Source: Micractinium sp. NFX-FRZ (Eukaryota; Chlorophyta; Trebouxiophyceae; Chlorellales; Chlorellaceae). From it: a stretch of 64,000 nucleotides of DNA. Made by a program: the position numbers and the translations under genes. Below are positions 46,001 through 58,734 of this stretch, in pieces. Numbering within the stretch: the first letter of the stretch is position 1; the number at the start of each line of letters is the position of its first letter. The stretch is taken from NCBI GenBank assembly GCA_029339195.1, contig JAPTJF010000002.1, forward strand, positions 248,001 through 312,000, written 5' to 3'. The notes under the pieces were generated by a model, which saw only the letters and a list, made by a program, of their open reading frames with translations, made no database searches and was not told where the DNA came from.

Positions 46001-49000
46001 GGCCATGGGATAAGGGCAGTTGGAGGCGTCGTTAATGACACGGTTCGACAGATGAAGGAGGGAGGGGGCAGCAGGAGGGCCGCTTGAGAGTGAAGAAACT
46101 ACACTGGAAGTGCCTGGCGTAGCAGCATTAGCTGGCAAGAGGCTGCCTGCCTGCCCCCATGGTGCCCTGCAACTGGGCAAGAGGCGCTCTCCCTCCCTTC
46201 CTGCCCCTGCCAGCTCCCCTTGCCTGCAGAGATGTCATACACCCCCATCTCATTCAGCGAGTAGTGCCAGTAGCGCGACCCCTGGCGCTCCCCCTCTGCA
46301 GCGGAGCAGAGCAGAGCAGCAGAGTTGGTGAGAAGGTGGTACAGCGCGCGGGGGCAGAGCGCTGACTGGTGTGAGGAGCACGCAACAAGGAGCAGGCGCG
46401 CCAGGGGCGGAGATAGAGCGAGCGCTGCTGCCGGCGGCGGCGCACCAACGTGTAGGCGAGGCGCGTTGCTGCGTGAGTTGCCCAGCCTGCAAGGGAAGGC
46501 AGGCAGGGGTGTGGGTCACAGCAAGCAGCGCTCTGAAATCCTACGCCGCCCCAGCCACATAAGTGACTATTCTGTTGAAACATTAAATATTCAAAACAGT
46601 TTACACCAGTGGCCACACCTCAGTACCAAGCCACCGGCAGCAGGGAGGCAGGCAGGCAGGCAGCAGGCAGGCAGGCGGGCTCACCAGACATCGAAGCCGG
46701 CGTCAAAGGCGGCAAATGCCGCGCTGCCCACCACGCCATTTGACACCTGCAGGGCAACAGGCACGCCCACAGGTAGCAGGCAGGAACATGAGAGGCGTGC
46801 AAGCCGGGGCTTCACTTGCCAGCATCGGCCTGCCTACAGTCCTGCAAACCCCTGAACGAGGCGGCGAGGGGCTCCCTGAACGGTCCCCATCCTCCCCATC
46901 TTTGAACTCTGAACGGTGCTTGCCAGCTCAGCAGCAAGCCCTTTGCGTCATGAGGGCTGGTAATTTTCCGGCAGCTCACCCAGCCCAGCGAGGTGTCCAG
47001 CACGCCATGCTGGAAGAAGGCAACGTCCCGGGCGCCGTGGCGTGGGATGCGGTGCATTTGCAGCACGTACCCGTCTGCGGGGCGGGGGAGGTTGGGCAGG
47101 GGAGGCAGGAGGGGAGGTTGGATGGCGGTGGGCGGGCAGGGGAGGAGGGGGTGGCGGCATTTGAGAACACACACAGTCGGCTGGGCAGGCAGGGACGCAT
47201 CACAGTGGGATGCAGCTGGAGGGGGAGCGTGGCGGGATGCTCCGCCTGAGCGTGCTTGCCCCGCCTGCAGCCCAGGCCCTCAACACAGCAGCTCAACTGT
47301 TGTGCGTTGTCTGCAGCACCCTGTGAACCTCCGCCCAGCCCCACACCCCACCCCACACCTCGCTCATCCCAACACACCTGCCGTCGTCACCGTGTGCTGC
47401 TCCAAAGGGTACCCCTCCCTCAGGATGACATCAGAGGCGGTCCACACACTCAAATCCTCCTCCCAGTGCCGCCCGCTGCGCAGCAGGCTCTTGAGCGGCG
47501 GCCGCCGCACGCTGCCGCCCCGCCGCATGGCTGGCGGCGTGGCTGGCTGCGCCGCCGCCGCCGCTGTGCCGCCCCCCGCCGCCGCTGCTGCTGCCGTGCC
47601 TGCTGCGGCTGCTGCACCCTCTTCGTCCACTGCCGGCATGGGCGGCGACGTGGCCCGCCGCATGCGCCGCTCCAGCAAGTCGGCAGGGCTGTCCCTATCG
47701 CTGCCACCATCGCTGCCTGACGACCTACTGGAGTCGAGCAGGAGCAGGCGGTGCAGGCCGCGGCGAACAGCCCCAAAGGCGCGCCCCACCGCCACCTCTG
47801 TGCCCACTTGAAGGTCCTCCAGCAGGCCTCGGCTGCTCACCATCTGCAAGGGCAGGTGGGAGCGGCTGTGGGGGTGGGCCGGCTGCGGGAGAGGCGCAGC
47901 AGGGATGCAGGCAGGCAGGCAGGCAGGCTGACCGGTCAAGGGGCAGACCGGCCACCGTGCATTGTCAGTTCCAGGTGCAGCGTGCGGCCAGCGTGCACAG
48001 CACGCGCGTCGGCACACCTGGGACACAGCAAAGCCGCTGGGCAGCTCAAACAGAGCGCTGCCGCGTCGCAGCTCGGAGCGGCCGGTGGGTGTGGCGGGCG
48101 GCCCCTCATCAACTGCAGCCTCTGCACCGCTGCCGGTACCGCGCCGCCGCCAGAACCGCCAACGGCTGCCGGTGCTGCCCGCTCTGCCTGCACCGCCGTC
48201 CCCCCCTCCACCCCTGCTGCTGCTGCCGCCGCTGCTCAGGCCGCTGACAGAGCGAGAGTCTGCCCAGCGCAGGCCGCCTGACAAGGAGGGCGACGGCAGC
48301 GGGGAGGCAGCTGGGCTTGCAAAGTCCGCTGGGCCGCTGCCGCTGGCGCCCAGCCCGCTGCTGCCGCCGTTTTTGCCTGCTGCCCCCGTCAGCCCCTCCT
48401 GTTCTATGAGCGCATTAAAGGTGCCTGCAACAGGGAGGCCGGAGAGGCACACCACCTCCAATCACCGCCTTGAACCCGAGCTGCAGAGCCCTTCTTTCGC
48501 TTTGCTCGTTTCAAAGTCTCGCTCACCACCACCAGCATAAGACCTCGTAGACTGCTCACCTTTTGCGGAGCGCCACCAGCGGTGCCAGGCCTGCTGCTTC
48601 TGCGCCGCGTTGCGGGCGGCGGTGCGCCGGTAGCTGCGGCCCCACAGCAGCGACAGCAGGAAGGCGCTGGCGCTGTTGATGCTGCGGTTGAGCACCGCAA
48701 ACCACTCACGCACAAAGGCCTGCAGGTGGTTGGCGTGTTGGGAAAGCAAGGGCGGTGGTAGGGGCAAGTGGGGTGGCAGCGGCGGCAATGCGGGGCAGCG
48801 GCGGCGGAGACCCCATTGCTGGTGATCGGGGGGCTCCGCCTGTCGCAATCGTCTGCTGCAACACTGCTGCGTTCTGGTCACTGCACATAGCTGCTCACGG
48901 GAGCCCACCGAGACGGGCAACCCGCACCTTTACCGATTCTTCATAGATGGGCAGCAGACCATCTGCCAAGAACGATCCCACGGGCGCCACAAAGGTAGCA

Positions 49001-49080
49001 TGCGCCCAGTGCACGGCGAGGACAAGGGAATACACAATGGCACCGGCTGACTGCGAAATGGCGGCCAGCTTCTCTTTCAT
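43049..49080 (-). CDS. Membrane-anchored acid-lipase-family alpha/beta hydrolase
   Basis: Fifteen minus-strand exons: 49080-48928, 48719-48560, 48424-48018, 47843-47378, 47074-46980, 46746-46685, 46486-46446, 46295-46224, 45995-45247, 44964-44830, 44503-44408, 44121-44065, 43819-43717, 43472-43332, 43125-43049; phases close, 937 aa. The N-terminus carries hydrophobic segments (IVYSLVLAVHWAHATFVAPV; ASAFLLSLLWG) and a Ser/Gly-rich linker, as in the plant At1g73920/At1g18460 lipase group. The AB-hydrolase-lipase start is WTASDVILREGYPLEQHTV then DGYVLQMHRIPRHG. Next come FFQHGVLDTSLGW (oxyanion loop), WLGNSRSN, the nucleophile elbow AVGHSLGAATL, the acid region VAGAADGIIPP and the His region GHMDFTFAV. 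A 150-residue Gln/Ser insert lies before GHSLG. It probably hydrolyses neutral lipids or sterol esters. Intron 8 has a GC donor (46223). Confidence 0.88.
43947..43996. repeat. 10-bp minisatellite, five units
   Basis: Five units of GGATACAAGA-like sequence in the intron between lipase exons 12 and 13, far more AT-rich than its surroundings. Confidence 0.85.
46645..46676. repeat. (GGCA)n repeat in a lipase intron
   Basis: Tandem GGCA units, once interrupted, between lipase exons 6 and 7. Other copies of this motif are at 10748-10780 and 47908-47928. Confidence 0.85.
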
Positions 49081-49289
49081 ATCGCCTTGAGAGATGACAG
49101 TAGCATTTCTGAGTGGATGTAAGCAAGAGGATGAGCGGGGATAGCTTGATAGGTTGACGACCTGGCGCGCGTCAGCAAGAATCAGGAGAAGCTGAAGTGC
49201 ACCTAGGATGGCTTACCAGGTGTGTCCACGCCTTTGAAATCGACACGGGCTTTCTGTGAACCTACTCCCTGTGCTGGTGTTCACCCACC
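49081..49289. promoter_or_regulatory. Short divergent promoter region
   Basis: 209 bp between the lipase ATG (minus) and the ATG of the small plus-strand gene. Confidence 0.4.
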
Positions 49290-50750
49290 ATGCTGTCCAA
49301 GATCATTGGCATTGGCTCTTCAAAGGCAGAACCCCACAGACGCGTAGAGGACGCAGCCAGCGAGCAGAGAGTGAATGCAGAGCCGCTGCACCCGGCATCC
49401 CAGACTCAGAAAGCCAGGCAAGCTGCGGGCGCTTGCGCCAGACCCCGCCAAGCCTCCGCAGCAGCGCCGCCACACCGACCGTCAGGCCAGGCCTCCTGCC
49501 CCACCCTGGCTCATGTTGGCATTGCCTACCCATTGCCTACCCATTGCCTTGAATGCAGCCCCTTTGACGCCTCAGGCGGGAGAGCGGCAGGCAAGCAGCA
49601 ACGGCGGCACAGACGACTTGCCAGAGTGCGAGCGGCCCGCCCGCTCTGGGGCGCGCCTCCATGGTCGGTGCCAGTGCAGCCTGGTCACCGCAGCTTTGGC
49701 ATTGGCAGCTTTCAAGACACATTGCGGCTTCCAAATGGCTGTCAAATAACTGTCAAGTGGCCGGGGATGGACACTTGCTTGCCATGCCAACAGGCAGGGA
49801 GTCTCGGCACGGATGAGGCGGGACAGTGTGTACTGCGACAGCATGCACCCGGCTGAGCGCCCTCCCTCCGCACCCTGCACATGTTGTCTCTGCCGCACCG
49901 CCCTCTCCACCCATGCAGACCTCCTACCTGCGCCGGCAGGAGGTTTGTGCTGAAGCAGTGCCAAAGCTGCAGCACTGTGTCAGGTGCGCCTGTTGTGGGC
50001 AGATGTGCATTGCGTGCGGACGGCCTGCCCCAGCTGTGCCCCGGAGTGGCCAGTGCCTTACAGCATGCCTGGAGAGGGGCAGCTGTTGCCCGGCTCGTTT
50101 GTTTGCAGCCTTTGAAGCTCCTCTCTAGGCCTAAGTAGTGCCAGGTGGCCACTCCCACCCTCACCTCCGCCTGCAGCCAGCGGCTGGCACGTGCCAGCGC
50201 CGACCCCCGCCTGCAAGCCGCCGCCAAGGCCACCCTGCGCCGGGAGGCGGCAGAGGCGCGCGGTGGGCGGCACGGTGCGGAACAGACTGTCTGCGTTGCT
50301 TAGAGCAGCACACACACGATACCAGCCGGAAGCCTCCCTTTGGAGAAGTGCGTGATAGCTAGCCTTTGACAAACTGCCAGGCATTGAAGTGATTGTGATC
50401 CCCTCCCGCCGTGTCCTCCACCAACTGCAGGTCCACTCGCTGCACACAGTCCCAAGCAACGACCTTCTGCCGCAGGTAAAGTTTCCACTGGCTGAAGTGA
50501 ACACACGATTGCACGGTCTGTCAGCTGCTGGCATTGCCTTCAAGCCTACTTGGGCAGTTAGGACGTTGAATCCGCGTGCAAGCCGGACGCTTGGCTGTCA
50601 TACGGGAGGCACCAACGGCGCTGCTCCCACTGCCTGCTCTGCGGAGCTGCCGGCGCTGCCTGCACTGCCACGCACTGCTCATCACACTGAGCTGAACGCC
50701 AGCTCGCCTGCTGCTAATTTTCTGCAGCTGGAGAGCGTACTGTCGTTTGA
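49290..50750 (+). CDS. Small unrecognised protein, several exons
   Basis: Begins MLSKIIGIGSSKAEPHRRVE at 49290. Best-supported internal exons are 49919-49983 (TSYLRRQEVCAEAVPKLQHC) and 50177-50262 (QRLARASADPRLQAAAKATL, then RREAAEAR); they join in phase as CVSQRLAR and suggest a charged helix. They are followed by 50431-50475 and 50728-50750 (short basic tail, TGA). The region 49360-49750 is open in two frames (one has DDLPECERPARSGARL), and I could not fix exon 1's end. No family, signal or membrane segment recognised. The last exon is also open in another frame to a stop at 50790. Confidence 0.4.
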
Positions 50751-51514
50751 GAGGGAGGGACGGGAGCAGGCGGGGGGCGGCAATGTCTGAAAGGCATGGG
50801 CAGTTGCAGGCCTTTGGGGACACTGTTGAGCGAAGAGGATCAGGCATCCGTGCATGCATGGCAGCCCTTGCAGCAGCACGGGCCACGCCAGGTGCAGGAT
50901 GGGGGTTTGATGCTGGCGCTGCTGCCTGCGGTTGTTTCTCTGGGCATGCACCCCTTTTGCCTGCGTCTTCACGTGCCCTTTACTAGCATTGGTGTGGGAG
51001 CCTTTGGGGCTATGCCTGTGTTGCAACCAGTGCTGTTAAGCCAGATTTAACATTAGACTGATTAGTAGAGGTCAAGGCACCGAGAAAGAAGTCGGGAGTG
51101 AGGCTTCAGAGGAGGGCTGGGGCACAGGGAGCACAAGTGAAAGGTGTGCCCCAAGGGAAGGGGTTGGCCTCTCTAGAGCGTTGTCAGCAGCATGTGGAGC
51201 GATATGGTAGCAAGTAAACAATCAGTGCAGGGGAACACGAGTGCATGTGTGTGTGTGTGAGGGCGTCGTATGTGGTAGGGCAGCGTGTAATGCTGCTGCC
51301 GGTAGGGTGAGGATGGTGTCATGCGTGTGGGCATCTGAACAAACAGGTGGGGGGCACTGGGGTAGGAGGCAGCAGTACGGTACTGCTGCGTGGCTGAGCT
51401 GGCGACATGCAGGTGCGGTTGGAACGTAACCGGGCACTCCGCGCTGTATGGACCTTGTTTTATTCACGTATCATCCGAGGGCCGCACGCTGATGATGCTC
51501 GGCGGCGTGAGGGC
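50751..51514. other. Convergent intergenic region, 0.76 kb
   Basis: Between two gene ends. It contains a short (GT)n run at 51244-51260 and no coding signal. Confidence 0.5.
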
Positions 51515-53756
51515 TTAGCACACCCTTAGGCCAGCTTGCTGCTGCGCCAGCAGCAGTGCCTGCATGGGGCCAAGCCAGAGCGCTGCGAATCAGGCGTGCA
51601 ATGTGGTGGAGCAACAGCGGGCAGCTGCAGCAGGGCGGCCAAGGGCAGTCATGCAGCCGCAGCAGCAATGCAGGCACAGCTACACAACACCGGGGCCGGC
51701 GGCAAGGCATGCGCAATGGGGAAGGCACACCACGCGCTCCCTCACCTGCAGGCGGATCGAGTTGCACATGCGGTGCAGAGCGACTGCCCAGGTGGCACGA
51801 GCAGCTGCCATGCCCGGAGCCTGCTGCCAGGCATCTGCAGCCCCAGCCGGCGGCAGTGGCTTGCTGGCGGGCAGCGGCTGCTCAGACGGGAAGTGCAGCA
51901 GCGCCTCCATCTGCAGCTGCTTCAGAGTGGCTGCAGGAAGCCTGAACAGGAGGCTGTGGCAGGGCTGGACCTCTGCACAGGGTGGCAGGCACAGGAGGGC
52001 GGGTACATGGCGTCAGCAGACAATGGGGGAGGCAGTTGGATCCTCGAGGGTGCCTTGCACTTGACGCCTGGCAATGCGTGCAGGGCGTGCGTCCCCCGTT
52101 GGTTTGCAAACCCTGAAATCGGCCGGGCACATTGCCACAGGCACCACAGGGCGTGCGCATGCACTTGCACCAGTGTCGGCCCCGTGGCGGCTGGCATGGT
52201 TCAGGGCACACCCACCTGCGCCAAAGTCCAGGCTGGTCTTCCAGCCGACCTTCTCCAGCAGATTCAGCTGCAGGGGGGTGGGGGGCGGCACAGGGGAGGG
52301 CAGGTTGACGCAGGCCAAGCCGGGCGTGGGTGCTCCCACCAGCGCACACAAGACCCCGGGCTTTAAAAACGTCGCCCCTCCTTCGAAGGCTTCTGTGCTG
52401 AACGGCAGCAGCTGCGCACCTGTGCAGCTGCCACAGACATGTGCAGTGCACAGTTGAGCTGCTCCCAGTCCAGCCCAGTCGCCACCTGCATGCGTCAGGC
52501 GTCGGGACGTCATGGCCAGCTAATGTTGGGATGCCATGGTCAGCTGCCGCGGCGCACTGCATGCATGGCGGCGCGCCCTGGGCCGCCAGGCAGGCAGGCA
52601 AGCAGGCCTCTCCTCTGCAGCAGCTGCAGCTGCGGCGATAGTCAACTCTGGTGCCAGTGCATGCACCCTCTGCCTCTCCCTCCCGCACGCACCTCTGGGG
52701 CCACTGCGCCCAGATGCTGGACGCACGTGGCGCTGAAAATGGCGGCATCTGGGGAGCCGCCACTGTGCTGGGACTCCAGCACGAGCAGGCCGGCCAGGAC
52801 CTCAGCATCGGTGGCTGCAGGGAAAGAGCGGGGAACAGCAGCGGTGCTGAGGCTGGAGGGTGGTAAACCGTGTGGGAGCATGCACCAGCCGGGGCAAGCA
52901 GAAGCTGTGAGGAACTGCCATTGGGCAGCAGTACGCCCACCACCCCTGCCCGCCTTTCCACCCTGGTGCCACTCTACGGCTCACCCTCGGTGTAGCCTGC
53001 TCGAAGGTGCAGCGCCAGCATCTGTGCCAGCGTCCAGCGCGTGCCGCCCACCAGTGTGTTGCTGCCAGCTGCTGCCACCTGAACTGGCACGTGGCGCCCG
53101 CTGAGCTCCCGCGCCACCAGCGCTGAGCGGACCAGCGGCGAGGCGGTGACGCAGGCCATGAATGAGTGCACACGCTGCCAGAGCGCCGCTACCAGCAGTG
53201 GGTCAGAGCACACACTCTGTGCCGCTTTCGTGCCGGGCTTTGCCGCTGCTCCATCTGTGTGCTCTGGAGACGTCTGCTGAGAGGATAGCAGAGCAAGGGT
53301 GGTGCCTTCTGCCGTCTGCTCAATGGCGGCCGGGCAGGGGCTGCTGCAGTGCCAGCCGGCAGCCGGGATGCGGCGGGCAGTGAGCGGGCCGGCGGGAAGC
53401 ATGATCTGCAGGGGGCGGGCGAAGGACAGGACGGGGCACTGATGAGTGTCATGAAACCAGGAGGCATCTTCAGGACGTGCAGTTTTATGGCCAACACAGG
53501 CCACCTAAATTTGGGGGGCAGGAACCGCGGGTATGTCCTCCGCCGGCGGGTGCGTCTGCTTAGGCAAGGAGCGGCGGCGGTGTGGCACCAGCCGTGATGA
53601 TTTTTCATCCATTCACGAGGCATAGTGGGGATTCTCACTTGCGCTAAACCGCAGGGTGAGGGGTTCGACTGGAACGGTAGTGCACCTATCGGTATGCCGG
53701 AGGTGGTCTCTGAGCTGCCGGGGCCTCTCTGTCTCAATCGGCGGAGGCTGTTGGAC
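51515..53756 (-). CDS. Unrecognised protein, at least six exons, 5' end uncertain
   Basis: Minus-strand exons that join in phase: 53405-52985 (IMLPAGPLTARRIPAAGWHC ... TLAQMLALHLRAGYTEGE), 52814-52693 (TDAEVLAGLLVLESQHSGG ...), 52485-52420 (VATGLDWEQLNCALHMSVAA), 52267-52216 (LNLLEKVGWKTSLDFGA), 51972-51746 (EVQPCHSLLFRLPAATLKQL ...), 51559-51515 (ALLLAQQQAGLRVC, TAA). A possible upstream exon is 53756-53639, open in two frames and ending in a GTGAGA donor. The reconstructed C-terminal 310 residues are helical and rich in Leu and Ala, with no motif I recognise. The ATG at 53402 could be the start if no upstream exon exists. Confidence 0.55.
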
Positions 53757-54565
53757 CTGTAGCAATGATTAGAACAGCAAGACGTACCAGCTGCGCTCCT
53801 TGCTGCCGTCCGGGTGGCAGGGGCAGGAAGGTGTGGACGCTTAGGGGCCCGCGTCAGTGCATCCAACACGTGTTTTGGGCGTAAAGAGCATAAATGAATG
53901 CTTGCATACACAGCCGACTAACCCGCGTTGCAGAGCGCGTCGGAAATTGTCCGACTGGCAGATCGTCCTGCAGTACTGCAGGCACTGCCACTTGCCCCTG
54001 CTGCCAGAGAGCCGACACCTTGCTGCATTTGCGAGAACTGCGCCAGCAAGCCCACAGCTGCAGCTGCACTCAATTTGACACCCTGGTAAGGCTCATCGCT
54101 GCTGGTACGTAGGCCACAAGCGCGGCAGCCAGAGTTGCCCAGGCCCAGGTGCCCGGTTGGCTGACCTGGCAACAAGCGCTTGCCTCAGGCTGGCGGGAGT
54201 GCTGGCGGGAGTGCTGCTGAGCAGGGGTGATCGAGGAATTGGTTCATGTTGCATTCGTGAAAAATAGGAGCTGAGGTGATAGCAAAAACCAGAAATATAA
54301 AACAGGTGCACATGCAGTGCCACTCACGAGGCTGGGCCAGGTCCGGGCACGGCTGCGGGTGCCCGGCCCACAGGAGCGCAAGGAAGCGCCTGCTGCTCAA
54401 CTTGACCTTGCTTTGCATGGCCGCCCCATCCTCCAAGTAGCCCCTGATGATGAAGGCCATGCGGCTCCGGCGCCGCCGCGCAGAAACTGCAGCCTTGGCG
54501 CAGGCTGGGCGCAGCGAGGTGCCTGCCTGCCCCAACGCACAGCACAGCACAGCACAGCACAGCGC
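53757..54565. other. Region without a supported gene, 0.8 kb
   Basis: Lies between the unknown minus-strand gene and the OST48 stop; may hold 5' exons or the promoter of the former. AGCAC repeats run at 54541-54562. No tRNA-like fold was found. Confidence 0.4.
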
Positions 54566-57500
54566 TCATGCTTGTGTGTAGAGGAAGAAGGCTCCCACGG
54601 CCAGGAAGCCTGCCATCATGGAGCCGACAGAGGCGTAGTAAGGGTAGGCCTGCGGGCAGGGGTGGGCAGAGGGGGAGAGGGCAGTGGGCCGTCAGGGCGA
54701 GGGGGCGGGTAGGGGGTGTGCCCCCATGCAACCACGACATGCCTCAGATGGAGTAGCTAAGCTAGCCTCAGATGGCGTAGCTACCCCTACCTGCCGCCTT
54801 CCCTGCTGCAGCCCACGCGCCCCACCACGGCCGCCACGGCCAGGCGCTCGACAATTGCCGCCTCCTGCACCCCACAGGCTCCCTGCCCTGCATGACAAAC
54901 CGCCTCCGCACCCAACTCAGGCATGCAGCCTTTACACATGGCACACCCTGGATATGAGCAGCCATCGGCACATACAAACCTAACCACCCCCCACCTGCAC
55001 AATGAAGCGCTCATACTCGTTGTGCTTGAAGGGGCGGATGGGCACCGTCTCTGCAGGCAGCGGGGCAGGGCACGAGTGTTTCCTGGTTGGCTGGCTGCAT
55101 TGGCTGGGTTGGTGAATGACTAGCTGCACGTGACGAGGTGTGCAATAGGCTTGACCTGCACCTCCAGCCCGGCTTTCAGGCCACACAGCCCACAAACCTC
55201 ACCCCACCCTGCCTCCACGTGCTTCACATCTGGAAGAAGCCGCCTACCCGCGCACCCACTGCCACCCCTTCATCCATTTACGTCACACACCCTCATGGCC
55301 CTGCCCTGCCCTGCCACCCACCCACCAGTCAGCTCAATGTAGGAGTACCCCAGGCGGTGGTACACCAACTCCCACTTGAACACGCCGTACACATCGGGCA
55401 CCTTGACCTGGCGGGGGAGGGGCAGGGGAGGGTGCGGGGCAGGGGGACATGAAGTGCGGTGTGAGAACAATCCGAGGAGGGTTGGGACGAATGGGTGGGG
55501 CACCAGCTCCCACGGAACACGCCATAAACACCTGGCGCCTTCACCTGCAGAGCAGACGGGTGGTTGGGTACACGGGTGCGGAAGACAGCTCTCAGGCCCG
55601 TTGTTTTGTCTGCTGCCCCTCCCCCCGCTGCAGCCCAGCTGTGGCTGCCTCCCCAGGCGCAGCTTTGCGCCCGACCCCAGCACCAGGCAGGCAGCGCCTG
55701 CACGGCAAGCCGCAATCGCAATCGCAAATCAGGCACCACCTGCGTGGCAAACCGGCACCGCACCTGCGCGGCAAACCGTCCCTGGCCGTCGTGCGTGAGG
55801 GCGGTGCGGATGTAGGGGTCCAGCATGCGTAGCTCAACCTGCACGTCGTCGGCCCTGCGGGAGCAGCACGTTGTGGGGAATTGGAGCACTGGGTTGCTGG
55901 AGTGGTGGCGTACCACGGCAGGTGTTGGGCCCAGGATGCGCACCTCAACCGGGGCAAGCTGCCTGTCCGTCAAACCGGGTAGGCTGCCTGCCACGCCCTT
56001 CCCCAGGTTCCACAGTACTCCGTGGCAACAGCCCCTGCACATCATCATCCACATCCATGCCCACGCCCAAACCCACCCCCGCGCTGTCCAGGCGCCCCAC
56101 TCACTTGTACGGCTTGCACTCCCCGTCGGTGCACTCCTCGATCACAACAGAGAACTCGACGTCGTCGTTCACACGGTAGCGCTCCGGCTTGACCGCCCCC
56201 GGGTGCGCCCCCGCCACCACGCGGTGGCTCAGCGCCGAGGCGCGCAGCACGCCGCCCTCCTGGAAGGCCCACTTGCTGATGGCGGTGCAGAAGGCCTCGT
56301 TGCCCACACGGCCCAGGCTGCAGAGCGGGGCGGGGTGTGATATTGAAAGGCGGTTGGGGCAGCAATGGGGGGCACGGGGGAAGGGGTGGTGGCACCATTG
56401 TGCGGGTGGTAGGCCGGCAGGAGGCAGAAGTGACAGGCTTGATGCTGCGCAGTGCATGCACGCCACAGCTGCCACAAGGTGCTGCCTCTGCGGCCACTAC
56501 TGCTGGCACCGCATTGACCGCAGCAGCGCCTTGCGCACCCTCAGACCCCCACGTATCCTGCTACTGCTTCCCATCAACAACAAGCACACTTAACGATTGC
56601 ACGCGCGAACCCCGCACCTCTGGCCGGTGCGGCTGGTGGCCTCCGCAGCAAAGGCGGCGTCGCTGAACATGAAAAGCGAGCCAGCCACCGCCACCCGTGC
56701 GTTGTTGCGCATCTGCGCCAGCACCACCAGCCCCATCTCTCCGCCCGCCAGCTTGGCATCCGTCATGGCGGCACCCGGCTTGCCGCTGTACGCGGTGGGC
56801 GAGCCGGACAGTGCAAGGAAGGCCTGCGGGCGAGCGGGCGGAGGTGGAATCAAGGGCATGGCGTGTGAGCATCTGCATTTGCCACCTGCCTGCCCGCTCG
56901 CCCAGCCCACCCACCCAGGCTGCTGCCTCCACCTGGCATCGAGTGTGAAGCCACCTCCAGCGCTGGCCCCTGCCCACAGCGCTGCCCACCTTCATCTGCA
57001 GACCCACCCACAGCGCTGCGCCTCCGCAGATTGCAACCTTCTCATCATAAGCAAAGAGCGCATAGCATGTAGCACGCCACCGCCTGCTCGCCAGCTCACC
57101 GTCTCGCTGTCTGCCGCCACCGACAGGCCGATGCCACGGAACAGCACGGGGGCGGGCAGGCCGCTGGGCAGCACCGCCTTGGAGGCCACCGCAGAGGAGG
57201 ACAGCACAGTTGCGTGGTCCTCCCCTCCCAGGGTGGCGTCGTAAGAGAAGTGGTCCACAACGGCGTTGCCGCTGCAGGGCAGACACAGAAGATCAGACAG
57301 CTCAGACAGTGTGACGAGAGAGCCGGGGGCTGTACCCCACCCTGCAGCCTTCCATGCCTGCACCGCTGGGCCCCAGTGCACCCTCCCCAGCCGGTGCACC
57401 CGCCTGGCATCCACGCCCCACCTCCCGCCTCGCCACTCCACGCATGCTAGGGCCCGCCAATCCCCAGGCCCTGAGCCAGATGCAGTGCAGGCGCTGCCCA

Positions 57501-58197
57501 CCCCCCGAAACAGCAGACTCTGCCCGGTCTCCTCCCCCCACCCTGCCAGCACCCACCTGGCGTCCACATCCACCCCCAGGTCCTGGGCCAGGCTGCGCAG
57601 CTCCTCCGACACCTCGGAGTCAACAGCCAGCAGCACGTCGCGCCCAGCATCCACAAAGGACGCAATCTGGGCGGTGTCGATCGCGCCGCCCAAGGCTGCA
57701 GGCAAGAGGCAAGAGGTGGGCGGCGGCGGCGGCGGCAGGGCAATGATAAGGGCGGATGTGTAGATCTGAGCGTGAGCACAGGTGCAAGAGCGCATGCTGC
57801 CGCACAGAGGTGAGGGGCAAGCAGCCAGGGAAGGCGGGACGGGGGACGTGACCGCTGGCGGCGACGGTCGGTCGGCAGCGACGGGCGCCTCCCGCTGCCT
57901 CTCTGCATGGGCCGGCCCTTTCCCTGATCGCTCACCCTTCTTAGAGCCCAGGATTACAAGCTTCTCATAGAGCCAGTCGTCCCAGCTCTTCAGCTGCAGC
58001 TTCTTGTCGTCAATGGGCTTGATGTCCACTGCGTAGCCCCGGCCCCGCAGCCCTTTGAGGAACTCGGAATGGCTGGCCTCCAGCGCCGGGTCGCCCAACA
58101 GCACCAGCACACGCTGGCCGGCTGGCCCAGCCGACGCCGCGCTTGCTAGCAGCAGTCCGCAGGCAGCCAGCAGCAGCGATGTCGCTAAACGAGCCAT
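54566..58197 (-). CDS. OST48: OST48/WBP1 subunit of oligosaccharyltransferase
   Basis: Nine minus-strand exons: 58197-57936, 57695-57557, 57271-57100, 56823-56618, 56317-56105, 55854-55764, 55407-55326, 55050-54995, 54649-54566; phases close, 434 aa, normal for the family. A signal peptide begins the protein (LATSLLLAACGLLLASAASA). Luminal features are RVLVLLGDPALEASHSEFLK, DWLYEKLVILGSK, NAVVDHFSYDATL, MRNNARVAVAGSLFMFSDAA, AISKWAFQEGGVLR and VPDVYGVFKWELVYHRLGYS. The end is the diagnostic FKHNEYERFIVQAYPYYASV followed by a membrane span and a short tail. OST48 is a luminal/membrane subunit of the complex that moves the lipid-linked glycan to asparagines in the ER. Intron 6 carries a decayed copy of exon 7. 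The 5' end faces the CinA/MoaB-like gene. Confidence 0.94.
55500..55544 (-). pseudogene. Decayed copy of OST48 exon 7 inside intron 6
   Basis: After a CTGCAG acceptor, the minus strand reads VKAPGVYGVFRGSW, against VKVPDVYGVFKWEL in the real exon 137 bp away. A lost base breaks the frame after VFR. Confidence 0.8.
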
Positions 58198-58734
58198 CGG
58201 GCTGCAGCTGCTTGTGTGCAGGCCCCTCGATCGCAGGCTGTGAGCGTTGAGCGTGCAGGGCGATCCGATGTCAGGATCAGGCCGCCTGCAATGCGATGCC
58301 GGCACCAAGGCAGGCTGGAGAGACAGAGAGGGACGGCACATCATGCTGAGCTGGCAGGTTCACATGAACTCCCGCCGCTTGCCGCCCAATTGATCGATTG
58401 AGCATTCCTGCGTACGCCATGCTGTCATGCGCTACCAGGCAGCTGGCCCGGACGGTGTGGCAGCACCAGCAGCGGGCGGGCGTCTGTCAGGCGCCCTGCC
58501 AGGTGCGCTGCGGGGCATATGAACCGTGCGGGTTGCTTGTTTGTGAAATTTCTGTATGTTTTCATGGCCGCGGTCTCGACCGCATGGCCGGGAGTGGCGT
58601 GTTGGGGAAGCGGCGGGAGCGGCAGCGGCGGCGGCAGCGACGAGCTGGGCGATAGCGCCGCGGCATACTTGCCCCTCCACTCATACTTCCTCTTGAGCTG
58701 ACCTCATACTCACGCCCCGTGTATCCCACACCAC
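58198..58734. promoter_or_regulatory. Divergent promoter region of OST48 and the CinA/MoaB-like gene
   Basis: 537 bp between two divergent ATGs. No other gene seen. Confidence 0.4.

Noticed and set aside
53640..53720. GGTTCGACT suggesting a tRNA T-arm
   Set aside because: No acceptor or anticodon stem could be paired around it.
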